A stretch of DNA of 32,721 bases from Phycisphaerae bacterium (GCA_030426385.1 JAUHYI010000057.1:1-32721); one strand, 5' to 3'; positions 7,217 through 16,443 are shown, counted from the first letter of the stretch. A program made the numbers and translations. Notes: a model not told the origin generated them from the sequence alone.

Positions 7217-8989
7217 TTAGCGTTGGACGAAGCTGGGGGGGGCGACTGATGGGTCGAAGGGTGTGATGGGCGTGGGGGGGACGCCTTGGTATTGGAGGAC
7301 GCGTTCGACGGTGCGTTGGGAAGCGGGTGCGGCGACGATGCCCCCATAGTGGCCGATGGATTTGTCGGGTTTCTGGATGACGGTGACGACGACGATGCGC
7401 GGGTTGTTCATCGGGGCGGCGCACACGAAATTGCTGATGTATTGATCTTCAAGATAGCCGCCGTTTTTCAAGTCGGGGGCTTCGGCGGTGCCGGTCTTGC
7501 CGAACATGGGATAGAGTTTGCTGTTGGCGCGTCGGCCCGTGCCTTCGGTGATGACACGGCGAAGGACATGTTGGGTGTAGGCGGCGGTGGCAGGCGAGAT
7601 CAAGCGTTCGACGATGATGGTGTCACGCTGATCGAGGGCGCGAAGGGTGGGTGTGACGAGCAATCCGCCGTTGGCGAAGACGGCAAAGGCGCGGGCGAGT
7701 TGGATGGTGGTGACAGCAATCTCGTGTCCCATGGGAATGCGCGAGACGGAGTACTTGGTCCACTTGTTAAGCGGTGTGACGATGCCGGGAGTTTCGCCGG
7801 GCAGGTGGCTGCCTGTGGTGACGCCGAAGCCGAACGATCGGACCGCGTTGTACATGAGTTTTCGGGGCATGCGTTCGGCGACGACAGCCATGCCGATGTT
7901 GCTGGACTTGACGAGCACTTCGTCCCAGGTGAGTTCGTCGTAGGGGTGGGCGTCTTCGAGTTTCATGGCCGGGTAATAGCCACCATAGGTGTCGATGACT
8001 TCGGTGGGGTTGGCGAAATTATTTTCGGTGGCGACGGCCCAGATGATGGGTTTGAACGTGGAGCCGGGTTCGAACACGTCGGTGACGGCGCGGTTGCGTC
8101 GCAGTTCGGGCTTACTCTTGGAGAGATTGGTGGGATCGAAAAAAGGATAGTTGGCCACGGCCAGCAGCTCGCCGGTGTGTGGATCCATGATGACCATCTG
8201 GCCTGACTCGGCGGCAAATTCCTGGCAGGCGCTTGCGAGTTCCTGTTCGGCGATGGCCTGGATGGTGAGGTCGAGACTGAGGCGAACGGATTCGCCGTCA
8301 GCAGGACTGGTAAAGCCGAGGCGTTCAACCCAGAGGGGCCGTCTGCGTGAATCGCGAAGGTAGGTGAGTTTGCCGGTGCCGCCGGTCATTTGTTTTTCGA
8401 GCGATCGTTCGACGCCTTCGAGCCCGACGCCGTCAAAACCGACGCCGCCGATGAGCTGACCAGCCAGTGTTCCCAGGGGATAGTCACGGACGAGATGGGT
8501 TTGCGTGGCCACGCCGGGGATGTGCAAATTAGCAGCGCGTGCGGCACGTTGTTCATCAAGGCGATGGTCGATGGCAACGTACCGGGTGTGACTGCGTTGG
8601 GCCACAACTCGGGCGATCATCGCCGGGTCGTAGTCCAGTTCATAAGCGAGGCGCTCGGCAAAGGTGTTGGGGCTGTCGATCAACAGCGGATCGACGAACA
8701 GACGTTTGGCGGGCATGGTTGTAGCAAGGACTCGGCCGTAGCGATCGAGCAAATTGCCGCGTCGTCCGTGCAGGGTTTGCTTGGATTGTTGGGTGTCAAC
8801 GAGTTTGGCGATGGGAGCGGGCGGCGCGGATTGGAGTTGGATGACGCGACCGATGAGTGCGAAGAGTATGAGCGTGATGATACCGACGAAGACATGAGCC
8901 AGGCGCATGGATGGGCCGGGTGGTTTTTGGAGTGGCGAGATGTTCGCGCGTTTGTGGGGGTTGATCGGTTTGGACATGGTTTTAGTCAT
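7217..8989 (-). CDS. ftsI: Division-type penicillin-binding protein (FtsI/PBP3 class)
   Basis: This 590-residue transpeptidase cross-links peptidoglycan at the division septum. One membrane helix lies near the N-terminus (about residues 31-50), then a dimerisation domain (RRGNLLDRYGRVLA), then the transpeptidase domain. All three active-site motifs are present: S310-x-x-K313 (GSTFKP), S362-x-N364 (SSN) and K498-T-G (FGKTGTAEA). No PASTA domain follows. The open frame extends upstream through the FtsL-like gene, but that part is Pro/Ser/Thr-rich shadow sequence. ATG 8989 overlaps the FtsL-like stop in ATGACTAA and is preferred; ATG 8977 is the alternative. It is the last gene of the rsmH - LysM - FtsL-like - ftsI series. 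Planctomycetes generally lack FtsZ, so this enzyme may serve an unusual division mode. Confidence 0.9.
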   Translation of the reverse strand: MTKTMSKPINPHKRANISPLQKPPGPSMRLAHVFVGIITLILFALIGRVIQLQSAPPAPIAKLVDTQQSKQTLHGRRGNLLDRYGRVLATTMPAKRLFVDPLLIDSPNTFAERLAYELDYDPAMIARVVAQRSHTRYVAIDHRLDEQRAARAANLHIPGVATQTHLVRDYPLGTLAGQLIGGVGFDGVGLEGVERSLEKQMTGGTGKLTYLRDSRRRPLWVERLGFTSPADGESVRLSLDLTIQAIAEQELASACQEFAAESGQMVIMDPHTGELLAVANYPFFDPTNLSKSKPELRRNRAVTDVFEPGSTFKPIIWAVATENNFANPTEVIDTYGGYYPAMKLEDAHPYDELTWDEVLVKSSNIGMAVVAERMPRKLMYNAVRSFGFGVTTGSHLPGETPGIVTPLNKWTKYSVSRIPMGHEIAVTTIQLARAFAVFANGGLLVTPTLRALDQRDTIIVERLISPATAAYTQHVLRRVITEGTGRRANSKLYPMFGKTGTAEAPDLKNGGYLEDQYISNFVCAAPMNNPRIVVVTVIQKPDKSIGHYGGIVAAPASQRTVERVLQYQGVPPTPITPFDPSVAPPSFVQR

Positions 8990-9326
8990 GGTCAGACCGT
9001 GCGAGTGTGGGCGGGAATTTGATGCTGGCGCCGGCGCCAGTCCCGGAATCGTTTGCGTTGGCCGTTTGACCCGCGGGGCTTGGTGCGGGGGTGTGTAGCG
9101 GCTCAACGTGGAGGCCGGTGTTTTCGACCTGTTGGTTGACGTCGTTGGGATGGGTGTAGCTGGCGATTTTTCCCTGGAGGTTCCAGAGGCTTTGCCGGGT
9201 GTGGTCCATGTCACGCAAGGTCTGGGTAATGTCGTGAGCGAGCATTAAACGACGCTGCCGCATGCCCAGAAGGCAAGCGGCGGAGAGCAGTGTGACGAGG
9301 ATGACCAGGGCAGTTTTGGGAAACAT
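8982..9326 (-). CDS. FtsL-like small bitopic membrane protein
   Basis: This 114-residue protein has an N-terminal membrane helix (about residues 5-22, ALVILVTLLSAACLLGM), a predicted helical or coiled-coil part (HDITQTLRDMDHTRQSLWNLQGKI) and a Pro/Thr/Ala-rich tail. Its size, topology and place directly ahead of ftsI match FtsL, the divisome subunit that joins FtsB and activates septal wall synthesis. FtsL is poorly conserved in sequence, so the call rests on context. Its stop overlaps the ftsI start by 8 bases, which suggests translational coupling. The gene starts at the only good ATG after the hydrophobic-segment limit, without a clear ribosome site. Confidence 0.6.
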   Translation of the reverse strand: MFPKTALVILVTLLSAACLLGMRQRRLMLAHDITQTLRDMDHTRQSLWNLQGKIASYTHPNDVNQQVENTGLHVEPLHTPAPSPAGQTANANDSGTGAGASIKFPPTLARSDHD

Positions 9327-9463
9327 GGTCGGCGTGTTTCGTGCGTCGGAAGGCGTGGGGAAGACTTATAATTTGCAGCGGTGGTGTGATTTCAGGGCCA
9401 CTGAAGCGGCGCTGCCTATGAAGTGGGCCGGCCTGTTATTGAAGGATTGCGGTTGATATTGTG

Positions 9464-10639
9464 TCAGGGAATGACGAGCTTTTGACCGGCGATCAAATGG
9501 TCGGCGTCGCCGTCGAGGGCTTTTTGATTGGCCTGGAAGAGGGCGTACCATTTGCGTTCGTCGCCGAGTTGGGACGAGGCGATCGAGGAGAGGGTGTCGC
9601 CTGGTTTAACGGTGTAGGATTTGCCGCTGTTCGAGTTGGCGGTTTTGTTTGATGGAGTGCTGATGCTCTTAACAGCGGCGGCCAGTTGTGTGCGATTGGC
9701 CAGGCCAGCCTTGTCGGGGATGGTCAGGAGAACGTCCGCTTTGACGCCACCGTTTTTGTCGACGAGTTTGGGATTGGCCGCAGCGATGGTTCGCCAGTAT
9801 TCGCCGTTGCCGTAGTAGCGTTTAGCGATGACGTAGAGACTTTCGCCGGACTCGACGCGGTGGTGGATGGGTGTGTTACGGGTAGGCGTTGTGTTGGCCG
9901 ATGCAGTAGACGTGGGGGCTGGGGCTGGGGCTGGGGTGGGGGTGTCGGGGATGGTGAGGCGTGGCGCGGTTTGGTTTGTTGTTTCATTGCGGACCACGAC
10001 GCGAGGCATGTTGGATGCTGGCGCGGGGGCGGGATTGTATTGCGTGGATGCTGGGGGGGATGCTGAGTGTGATGTTGAGGCAGGCGTGGTGGATCGCGGC
10101 GTTTGGAGTGTGATGGGGGTGAGGGTTCGACCCGTGGGAGGTACGACGCGCACGGTGGAAGTCGCGTCCGTCTGTTGGGCGGTGGCGGTATTGAGCGGTG
10201 CGGGTGGGGGAGCGCTGAAGGTGAGTGGGCTGGGTGTATTGTTGATCGAGTTGGCAGTGATGCGTTGGGCGGAGACGACCTGTTCGATGGCCAAGGGCGA
10301 GGTGGTCTGGGGACGAGCGGGCGCGGTGGCGCGGTGGATGGGATGGTTGGGGTCGCTGGGGGTTTCCTGCGGCAAGGGCAGCGGTCGAGGAGTTGGGCGA
10401 TCTAGTTTGCGGTCTAGGTTGCGGTCTAAGTTGCGATCGCTGTTTCGGCCGGCGTATTGATCGTTGGTGGCGCGCGGAGCGGGGGTATCGAAGGCGGCCT
10501 GATAGGCGCCGGGCGCGAAGTCGGTGAGGTTGGCCGGGTCCTGATTGGAGGCGATCGACAGGTGGTCGGTCACGACGATGCCAATGATGACAATGATGCA
10601 GAGTCCGACGAGTAATCCGATTTTGGTTTCTTTGGTCAT
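9464..10639 (-). CDS. Membrane-anchored protein with two LysM domains
   Basis: This 391-residue protein has an N-terminal membrane helix (about residues 7-25, IGLLVGLCIIVIIGIVV), a long Pro/Thr/Ala-rich linker and two LysM domains. The first (about 259-310) contains HHRVESGESLYVIAKRYYG; the second (about 340-391) contains YTVKPGDTLSSIASSQLG and reaches the C-terminus. LysM binds peptidoglycan glycan strands, so the protein probably tethers the membrane to the wall or recruits a wall factor. The linker carries a four-fold DR(N/K)L repeat near residues 70-82 coded by 12-base DNA repeats, and a PAPAPAP tract coded by GGGGCT repeats (about 9905-9948). It lies between rsmH and the FtsL-like gene, where other bacteria have no gene, so it is likely a division or wall accessory protein. 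Confidence 0.8.
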   Translation of the reverse strand: MTKETKIGLLVGLCIIVIIGIVVTDHLSIASNQDPANLTDFAPGAYQAAFDTPAPRATNDQYAGRNSDRNLDRNLDRKLDRPTPRPLPLPQETPSDPNHPIHRATAPARPQTTSPLAIEQVVSAQRITANSINNTPSPLTFSAPPPAPLNTATAQQTDATSTVRVVPPTGRTLTPITLQTPRSTTPASTSHSASPPASTQYNPAPAPASNMPRVVVRNETTNQTAPRLTIPDTPTPAPAPAPTSTASANTTPTRNTPIHHRVESGESLYVIAKRYYGNGEYWRTIAAANPKLVDKNGGVKADVLLTIPDKAGLANRTQLAAAVKSISTPSNKTANSNSGKSYTVKPGDTLSSIASSQLGDERKWYALFQANQKALDGDADHLIAGQKLVIP

Positions 10640-10664
10640 GGTCCCGTTCCGTCCGTGTGGGGGA

Positions 10665-10680
10665 TCAATTTAAAAATTGA
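10665..10680. repeat. AT-rich palindrome ahead of the LysM gene
   Basis: TCAATTT-AA-AAATTGA is a perfect 7-bp inverted repeat 26 bases upstream of the LysM start codon. It is followed by a degenerate AAAGT-type repeat (10685-10710). It could be an operator or part of the rsmH transcript end; neither is shown. Confidence 0.4.
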
Positions 10681-10757
10681 GTACAAAGTAAAAAGTGGAA
10701 AGTTAAAAGTAGGGGAGTCGTGTTGGCTTGCGGGAAGCGGTGCGTGAGTTTTTCGCG

Positions 10758-11795
10758 TTATTGAAATTTGAAAGCACGAAGCTTGGCAGAGCGGCTGCGG
10801 GGGTTGGCCTGCGTTTCGTATTCGTCAGCGGTGACGACTTTACGTGTGAGTTTTTTCCCGCGGTCGTCGCTGGCCCATTGGTTGAATGTTTGTTTGACGA
10901 TTCGATCCTCAAGTGAGTGAAAGCTGATGATGATGCCGACGCTGGCCGGGGCCATGATGGCGGTCATGTTGCGAAGCAAAGATTCCAAGACGTCGAGTTC
11001 CTGATTGACGGCAATCCGCAGGGCCATGAATGTTCGAGTGGCCGGGTGTATGCGGTGACCCGAGGCATTCCTGGACGCGGGTCCGAAGGCAGCGCGGACG
11101 ATGCGCGCCAATTCGCTAGTGGTTTTAATCGGCGATTGGGCCCGGTTCTCGGCAATTTTTCGTGCGATGGGTCGGCTGCGGCGTTCTTCGCCATAACGGT
11201 AGATTAAATCGGCTAAATCCTGTTGATCGAGGGTGTTGACCAGATCGGCGGCGGTGGTGGTCAGACGTGGGTCGAGCCGCATGTCGAGCGGGCCGTCGGC
11301 CGCGAAAGAAAAGCCGCGTTGGGGGTCGTCCATCTGATTGGAGGCAAAGCCCAGGTCCGCTAAAAGGCGATGGACGGTGAGCTCAGAAGCCTGCGCTTGG
11401 GCCAAATCGCGCAAGACAGCGGACATGTTGGCGAAATTGGCATGGATGAGGTCGATTTTTGGGCGCTGATCGGGGGGGATGGGGAGATTTTGCAGGCGAT
11501 TTCGAGCGAAATCGAGGTTGCCGGGGTCGACGTCGAGGCCGATGTAGTGGCCGGTGGGCCCGAGTCTGGGGATGATTGCGGCGGCGTGCCCCCCGCGGCC
11601 GAGGGTGGCGTCGAGCATGGTAAGGCCGGGCTGGATGTCGAGGTAGTGGAGGACCTGATCCATGAGGACGGGGACGTGGCCGGGATCGGTCGGCGAAGCG
11701 GCGGCAGTGGGTGGCGCTGGGGTGGGTGAGTCAGGTGACGTGTGTGCGGGTGGGTGTGGGTGTGGGTGTGGTGTGGGGGGGGGATTGTCGGACAT
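10758..11795 (-). CDS. rsmH: 16S rRNA (cytosine-1402-N4)-methyltransferase RsmH
   Basis: This 345-residue enzyme transfers a methyl group from S-adenosylmethionine to N4 of C1402 in 16S rRNA. The RsmH (MraW) signature starts with HVPVLMDQVLHYL, followed by the SAM-binding motif DATLGRGGH (residues 62-70). ISFHSLEDRIVKQ near the C-terminus is also typical. The first ~38 residues are a Pro/Thr/His-rich extension absent from usual members (about 310 residues). It is coded by a GTGGG-type repeat including a C9 run (11775-11783) a few codons after the start. ATG 11795 is chosen because a longer frame to 11915 has no family similarity; translation might also begin nearer the conserved part. It heads the dcw-type cluster; the usual preceding mraZ is absent. 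Confidence 0.9.
   Translation of the reverse strand: MSDNPPPTPHPHPHPPAHTSPDSPTPAPPTAAASPTDPGHVPVLMDQVLHYLDIQPGLTMLDATLGRGGHAAAIIPRLGPTGHYIGLDVDPGNLDFARNRLQNLPIPPDQRPKIDLIHANFANMSAVLRDLAQAQASELTVHRLLADLGFASNQMDDPQRGFSFAADGPLDMRLDPRLTTTAADLVNTLDQQDLADLIYRYGEERRSRPIARKIAENRAQSPIKTTSELARIVRAAFGPASRNASGHRIHPATRTFMALRIAVNQELDVLESLLRNMTAIMAPASVGIIISFHSLEDRIVKQTFNQWASDDRGKKLTRKVVTADEYETQANPRSRSAKLRAFKFQ
11735..11783 (+). repeat. G-rich repeat inside the 5' end of rsmH
   Basis: GTGGGTGTGGGTGTG-type repeats end in a G9 run (C9 on the coding strand). They encode the Pro/His/Thr tail of RsmH. A change of one base in the C9 run would shift the frame within the first ten codons. Confidence 0.65.
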
Positions 11796-11926
11796 GGGCC
11801 ACTTTATAACAGGAACAGGGAAGCTGGCCGGGAAATTGTGGGCAAGAGGCCTGCGAATGGTCCCTCGGAGCGTTGCTCGGAACCAGTCCTTGGGCATGGG
11901 ATGACAGGCATGCAAAGGAAAACGTG

Positions 11927-12035
11927 TAGTGGTTTACTTTAACGAGCCGCGACCGTCAGGGAGCGGGCCAAACCTGTTGGAAACCCGCTCTCTGACGGTC
12001 GCGGTTCGTTAAGCATTTCAAAATGTACCACTGCC
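11927..12035 (-). mobile_element. MITE-like palindromic element, copy 2
   Basis: The inner 26-base arms at 11942-11967 and 11984-12009 match those of copies 1 and 3, with two mismatches between the arms. The outer ends are AGTGGT and ACCACT. A perfect 10-bp direct repeat GGAAAACGTG flanks it (11917-11926 and 12036-12045). The loop and outer parts differ from copies 1 and 3, so this is a diverged or older member. It lies between the AsmA-like gene and rsmH, both read leftward, so transcripts running through would carry a very strong hairpin. Its orientation is set by the TTTCC loop side and is tentative. Confidence 0.82.
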
Positions 12036-12059
12036 GGAAAACGTGGGGGTGTGGGGGGG

Positions 12060-15000
12060 TTATTTGATGGTTAGGGAATCGAGTGGGCCGGACACGGAGA
12101 GCTTTTTGGCGACCGCGCTTTTAACGAAACCGGGCACGTCGATTTGTCGGCCCAGCCAGCCACCGATCAATTCGATTTTCAAATTCATGTCAGCGGTCTG
12201 GTCAAAGGTCACGATATCTTCGCCACTGCCGCGGACGTTGGCGACTTCGGTTTCCAGATCGATGGAGGTGAATTTGATGCGGTCATCGAGAAACTCAAAC
12301 TTAAACAACGCGGCGTCGTTGCCGCTGTTTGGAATTTCGTTGAGGTCGTTGAAGTTAACGCCCAGGGCTGAGAGTTTTTCGGTCAGGCTTAAAAATTGCA
12401 TGACGTCGCTGACCACGGGAAGCGGGGTAAGGATCGCCTCTTTCAATTTCAGGTGGCCATCCCCGCGGGTGGCTTCGGTGATTTTCATCAGTGGGGCCTG
12501 GATGTTGATTTCACCTTCGACGGTGCCCGCGACGCGCGATTCGAGGCTCTTGGGCTCGGTGAATAATGCGGCAGCCGAGCGCACGTTCAGATCGCGCATG
12601 CTCAAGGTGTATTTGGAACGAAGATCGGGGTCCGCCAGATCGGTTTTGCCAGAGAGGCTGATGTTGCCGCCGACGACTTTGAGGTTCGCGCGATTCAGTG
12701 TGAAGATGTTGTCCGCCATGCTGATGTCGATGTACGACGTGCCGATGGGAATGCGTTGCTCGTGATAGTACGCGTTGGCACTATCGATGGTCAGGCGGAT
12801 GCGTGCGGTGCTTGCTTTGGGATCGGTAAGCGGCACGCTGATTTCTTTCATCTGAATTTTGCCGCCAATGGCAATGCGATAATCCTCGAGCATCTGGATC
12901 TGTTCGGGCGTGAGGATGTTGAGCACGCCGAGGTCTTGGCGTGAGGTGTAAAGTGTGATGGCTTGGAATTTATCGATGTTGAGGATCATGTCCGTCAGAT
13001 CGAAATTGCCGATGGCTTTCATTTCGGAGATGACCGGCGCGGCGCTGCTGTCGAGTTCCCAGGTGAAGGGTTCGTCATCGCTTTGGCGTGAGGCATTGAG
13101 GACGAACTTCACATCGGTGGGCGTGTTGACGTCCACGCTTAATTCATCCGGCTTGCCGGGGTTGAGCGACGCGGTGATTTTTCCAACGATGGTGTCGCCC
13201 AATGCGGTGATCAAACGCTGTTGCTGGCCAAGCAGGGAATCAAGAATGCCGACCGGCACGTTGATTTGCGTTTCGCTCGATACGTTGGCCTGTTCGAGTT
13301 GCGGTTGAAATTCGCCGTCGATCAAACCTTTGGCCGTCGTGGTGGTGCGCAGGGTGCCGGTCATGGCCGACTCGCCGCTGCCTTGATTGAGATCCGCCTG
13401 CCCGGTGATTTTGATGTCGCGGGTCAAATCGTCAGCGACGATATCAAAGTTCACCCCACGCACATTGAAGGATTGTTGGCTGGCTGGTTCGACGATGTCA
13501 ACATCGCCAAGGGCGAAGTTAATCTGACTGGCAATTTGCGTGGGATCGGGTTTGGCGCTTCCGGTTTTTTTGTCCTTGGTCATGCCCACGACCAGCGATT
13601 TGAACGTGATCACCGCCTCGGCAGATTGTGCCATGGCCAGTCCGGGCTTGGCTTCGACTGCTTCGATGCCTGCTTCTTCGTCGGCTGCGATGGCAGGCGA
13701 TGCGGTCAGTTGCTCCACCAACGCGGGCACCAGGTTCAGCCGAACCGTTGAGTTGGGTTTGACGGTCAGATGCGTGGCTGGGTTAGCTTCGCCGGATAGG
13801 TCGACGTTGAGATTGGGTGAGTTGACCACCGCGGCAAATTTTGCGTTCACGCCATCTTCTTTTTGATGGTCAACGGTGGCATCGAGTGTGACGCGCGCGG
13901 TATCAAGCTTTTCGCCGAGCATGGCCAGCAACGTGCCGTTCTGATTGCCCAGCGCATCAAGGATAGCCACGGGAATTTCAGGGAGCGTCAGGTCCACATG
14001 CGAGGTGAGTGGTTGATCGCCGCCACTGAGGTTGGCGACTTTCACCGTGCCGGTCATGTCCGCATTGTTCTGACCATGAAAGAGCTTGGCATTGAGAGCC
14101 ATATTTGATTCGCCGGTGAGGGAAAAGCGATCGATCACCAACGCCAGATCGCGAACGCTCATGTCTTCCAAGCCGTCGCCTTTGAGCAGGATGTCGTTGG
14201 CGGTGAGTCGAGCGATGGCAAAGGTATCGCCTTCGCCGTTGAGCGGAGCGTGGACCTGATCAATCGCAAAGGTCAGCACCAACGGCTCGATAATGCCCGG
14301 CGGTATCGCGGCCACCGTGGCGGGTTGGGCCGTTGCATCACTCGCGTCAGGATTTTCTGCGGATGCGGAATCGGTTGAAGAACTGTCAGGAGAAGTGGGG
14401 GAGGTGACGGCATCGATGAGGCCGGGTTGGACGGTGAGGGTTAACTGGGTGCCCGTGCCGAACGTCAGGGCTTGTGAATCCATCGCGCCATCGATGGTGC
14501 CTGCGACTTGCATCTGCTCGGTGGTCAGATTGAGTTGCCCGGTGATGGTGCGCGCGTCGACTGCTGCGTCTGCGGAAGCGGGACTGATGATCAAGCTGCC
14601 GGTGGTGTTGAGTTGTGGTCCGAGCACAGGCACGATGACGCCAACTTGTGACGTCAATTTCTCCACGGTGGCCAGGTCAAGATTGTTGACGGCAAAGCCG
14701 ATGTCTGCGGTCGCTTGCATGGGCGCGATGGCCTGCGTGTCATCGATCAGGTTGGCGAGCTTGGCGTTGAACGTGACGTCGCTCGTTCGACTGTCGCGCT
14801 CGAGCGTAAAGCCGGCATCAACCACAAGGCCTTGCGATAAGGGTGACGACACTGCGGTGACCTTGAGCGATTTGATGTGTGACGCCAGATTGTCCGCGAC
14901 GGGTTGGAGCGCAATGTCGGTGCTTTGAATCAACAGGTCGATCTGGGCGGACCCGAATTGCGGCACGTGATTTTCATCGGTGGCCAGATGAATGTTGTTG

Positions 15001-16214
15001 ATGCCGATGGTCATGTCGACCGGTTCAAGCAAACGCAAGGCCGGCTCGACAGGCTCAGCGGATTGAGCCGTTTGATCGGCTTGAGGGTCAGGCTTGGAGG
15101 CCATCAATTTTGCCATCGCTTGTGGGGTCAGATGAAAACGAATGGCCGTGTCAGGCTTTTCAGTCAGTGCGCTATCTTTGAAAACAATGCCGCCCGACAT
15201 ATTCAAATGTTGCGACTTGACCGTGATATCGCTGTCGATTTGGGCGACGGTTCCCGAGGCTTTGATGGACGCATTGAGTTGCGCACCGATCAGTTCGCGG
15301 AGCAAGCCGTCTTGTCCGATCAGGCGATCGACCACAGCCATTTCTAACGCGTCAATGCCTGCATTGAGATCGACATTGGCGGCCATCAATGTCAACAAGC
15401 CGTCGGCGTCGGCGTAGTTGGTGACATTAAGATCGAAGTTGATTTTCCCGGCTTGCACGCCTTGTTCGATAGCGGTTTTGAGTTGGGCGGCAATCAGTTG
15501 TCGGCCATCGACTTTCGCATCGACAGCCAACTTAACCAGGATTGGTTCGGTGCCCGGCGCTTTGACCGTGACCAAGGCATCGGGCAATTTAAATAAGGCA
15601 TGGAGAGATTCGGGAATCGACGCAGGCTCGGCATCGTCGTCGGATTCAGGCGTTGGGGCAGGTGTCTTTTCATCGGTGTCGCCTGGAGCGATGAATGTTT
15701 TGTCGAGATTGGTGGAGCCGTCTTCGTATTGTTCGACGTTGATGCGCAGGCCGTTGAGAGAGATTTCGCCGAGGTCTTTACTGCCTCGTGCTAAGCGCAA
15801 CAGCGCGGCGTTGGGCGCGGTTAACGACGTGAAGCTGACCACAGGATCGCCATTGGGATCGGAGATGGTCATGCCTTCGATGGTTGCGCCGCTGAACCAA
15901 CCGACGCTGATGTTGTCGACTTTGATGCTGCCGGGTATCGCGTCGCTGCCGCTGGATGAAACGATGCCCTCGGCAATGCCCATGGAGATGATCGTGGGTG
16001 CGATCAGCAGTAACAACAACAGCACGCCCGCGGCGATAGCACCACCGCGTATCAACCATTTCTTGAGGGGACGTGCGGGTTTGTCCGGCGCTGACGCTGG
16101 TGTAGGCGCTGGCGTTGTATCAGAAGTCGGGGGTGGCGAGGAGGCTGGGGGCGTGGGTGTGGGGGGGGTGTGGGGGGTGGGGGAATTGTGTGGTGTGGGG
16201 GGGTGCTCTGTCAT
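12060..16214 (-). CDS. Large AsmA-like membrane-anchored protein
   Basis: This 1384-residue protein has a Pro/Thr/His-rich N-terminus (residues 1-48, coded by G-rich repeat DNA), one membrane helix (about 54-76) and a very long external part of repeated beta-rich segments (for example VDNISVGWFSGATIEGMTISDP near the start and GGNISLSGKTDLADPDLRSKYTLSM near the end). This layout fits the AsmA/TamB-like group of envelope proteins, some of which bridge membranes and move lipids. The similarity is seen in pattern and not in a firm motif. GGAG lies close ahead of the ATG (minus strand, 16220-16226). It ends 24 bases before the direct repeat of mobile-element copy 2. A strong terminator separates it from the CsgG-like gene upstream, so it probably has its own promoter in 16215-16387. 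Confidence 0.7.
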   Translation of the reverse strand: MTEHPPTPHNSPTPHTPPTPTPPASSPPPTSDTTPAPTPASAPDKPARPLKKWLIRGGAIAAGVLLLLLLIAPTIISMGIAEGIVSSSGSDAIPGSIKVDNISVGWFSGATIEGMTISDPNGDPVVSFTSLTAPNAALLRLARGSKDLGEISLNGLRINVEQYEDGSTNLDKTFIAPGDTDEKTPAPTPESDDDAEPASIPESLHALFKLPDALVTVKAPGTEPILVKLAVDAKVDGRQLIAAQLKTAIEQGVQAGKINFDLNVTNYADADGLLTLMAANVDLNAGIDALEMAVVDRLIGQDGLLRELIGAQLNASIKASGTVAQIDSDITVKSQHLNMSGGIVFKDSALTEKPDTAIRFHLTPQAMAKLMASKPDPQADQTAQSAEPVEPALRLLEPVDMTIGINNIHLATDENHVPQFGSAQIDLLIQSTDIALQPVADNLASHIKSLKVTAVSSPLSQGLVVDAGFTLERDSRTSDVTFNAKLANLIDDTQAIAPMQATADIGFAVNNLDLATVEKLTSQVGVIVPVLGPQLNTTGSLIISPASADAAVDARTITGQLNLTTEQMQVAGTIDGAMDSQALTFGTGTQLTLTVQPGLIDAVTSPTSPDSSSTDSASAENPDASDATAQPATVAAIPPGIIEPLVLTFAIDQVHAPLNGEGDTFAIARLTANDILLKGDGLEDMSVRDLALVIDRFSLTGESNMALNAKLFHGQNNADMTGTVKVANLSGGDQPLTSHVDLTLPEIPVAILDALGNQNGTLLAMLGEKLDTARVTLDATVDHQKEDGVNAKFAAVVNSPNLNVDLSGEANPATHLTVKPNSTVRLNLVPALVEQLTASPAIAADEEAGIEAVEAKPGLAMAQSAEAVITFKSLVVGMTKDKKTGSAKPDPTQIASQINFALGDVDIVEPASQQSFNVRGVNFDIVADDLTRDIKITGQADLNQGSGESAMTGTLRTTTTAKGLIDGEFQPQLEQANVSSETQINVPVGILDSLLGQQQRLITALGDTIVGKITASLNPGKPDELSVDVNTPTDVKFVLNASRQSDDEPFTWELDSSAAPVISEMKAIGNFDLTDMILNIDKFQAITLYTSRQDLGVLNILTPEQIQMLEDYRIAIGGKIQMKEISVPLTDPKASTARIRLTIDSANAYYHEQRIPIGTSYIDISMADNIFTLNRANLKVVGGNISLSGKTDLADPDLRSKYTLSMRDLNVRSAAALFTEPKSLESRVAGTVEGEINIQAPLMKITEATRGDGHLKLKEAILTPLPVVSDVMQFLSLTEKLSALGVNFNDLNEIPNSGNDAALFKFEFLDDRIKFTSIDLETEVANVRGSGEDIVTFDQTADMNLKIELIGGWLGRQIDVPGFVKSAVAKKLSVSGPLDSLTIK
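16140..16203 (+). repeat. G-rich repeat inside the 5' end of the AsmA-like gene
   Basis: The G runs G5, G6, G7 and G8 are separated by TGT or TG. They encode the first ~28 residues of the AsmA-like protein. The longest (G8, 16161-16168) lies about 15 codons from the start, so slippage would abolish the protein. Confidence 0.7.
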
Positions 16215-16387
16215 GAGATTGCTCCTCGCACGACTTGATTTTGCCGAGCGCTCGGAATCTGTGGGTATTTATTCCGAGCAAAAATCGCGATTGCCAAGAA
16301 GATCAGTATTAAGCGGACTTGCGAGATAAACGAAAGCCAACTTTTAAATACTGAATCAAAAATACTGCTTCAGCAGGAAGTCGAATC

Positions 16388-16421
16388 AAAAAAAAACGCC
16401 TGAGGTATTTTTCAACCTCAG
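16388..16421 (-). terminator. Rho-independent terminator of the CsgG-like gene
   Basis: Read on the minus strand, the 7-bp stem CTGAGGT / ACCTCAG with an 8-base loop is followed after three bases by a run of nine T. It lies 22 bases after the stop codon at 16444. Stem, loop and T-run are all textbook. Confidence 0.85.
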
Positions 16422-16443
16422 ACGTCGAGTACTTGCGACGGGT

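Noticed and set aside
7286..8206. Plus-strand frame of 306 codons, and a further one at 8390-9022
   Set aside because: Both are antisense to ftsI with Gly/Asp-rich shadow composition.
8990..9214. Upstream extension of the ftsI frame
   Set aside because: The 75 extra residues are low-complexity and overlap the FtsL-like gene, which has a proper membrane helix and fits the context.
15418..16329. Plus-strand frame of 303 codons
   Set aside because: Antisense to the AsmA-like gene and without family features.
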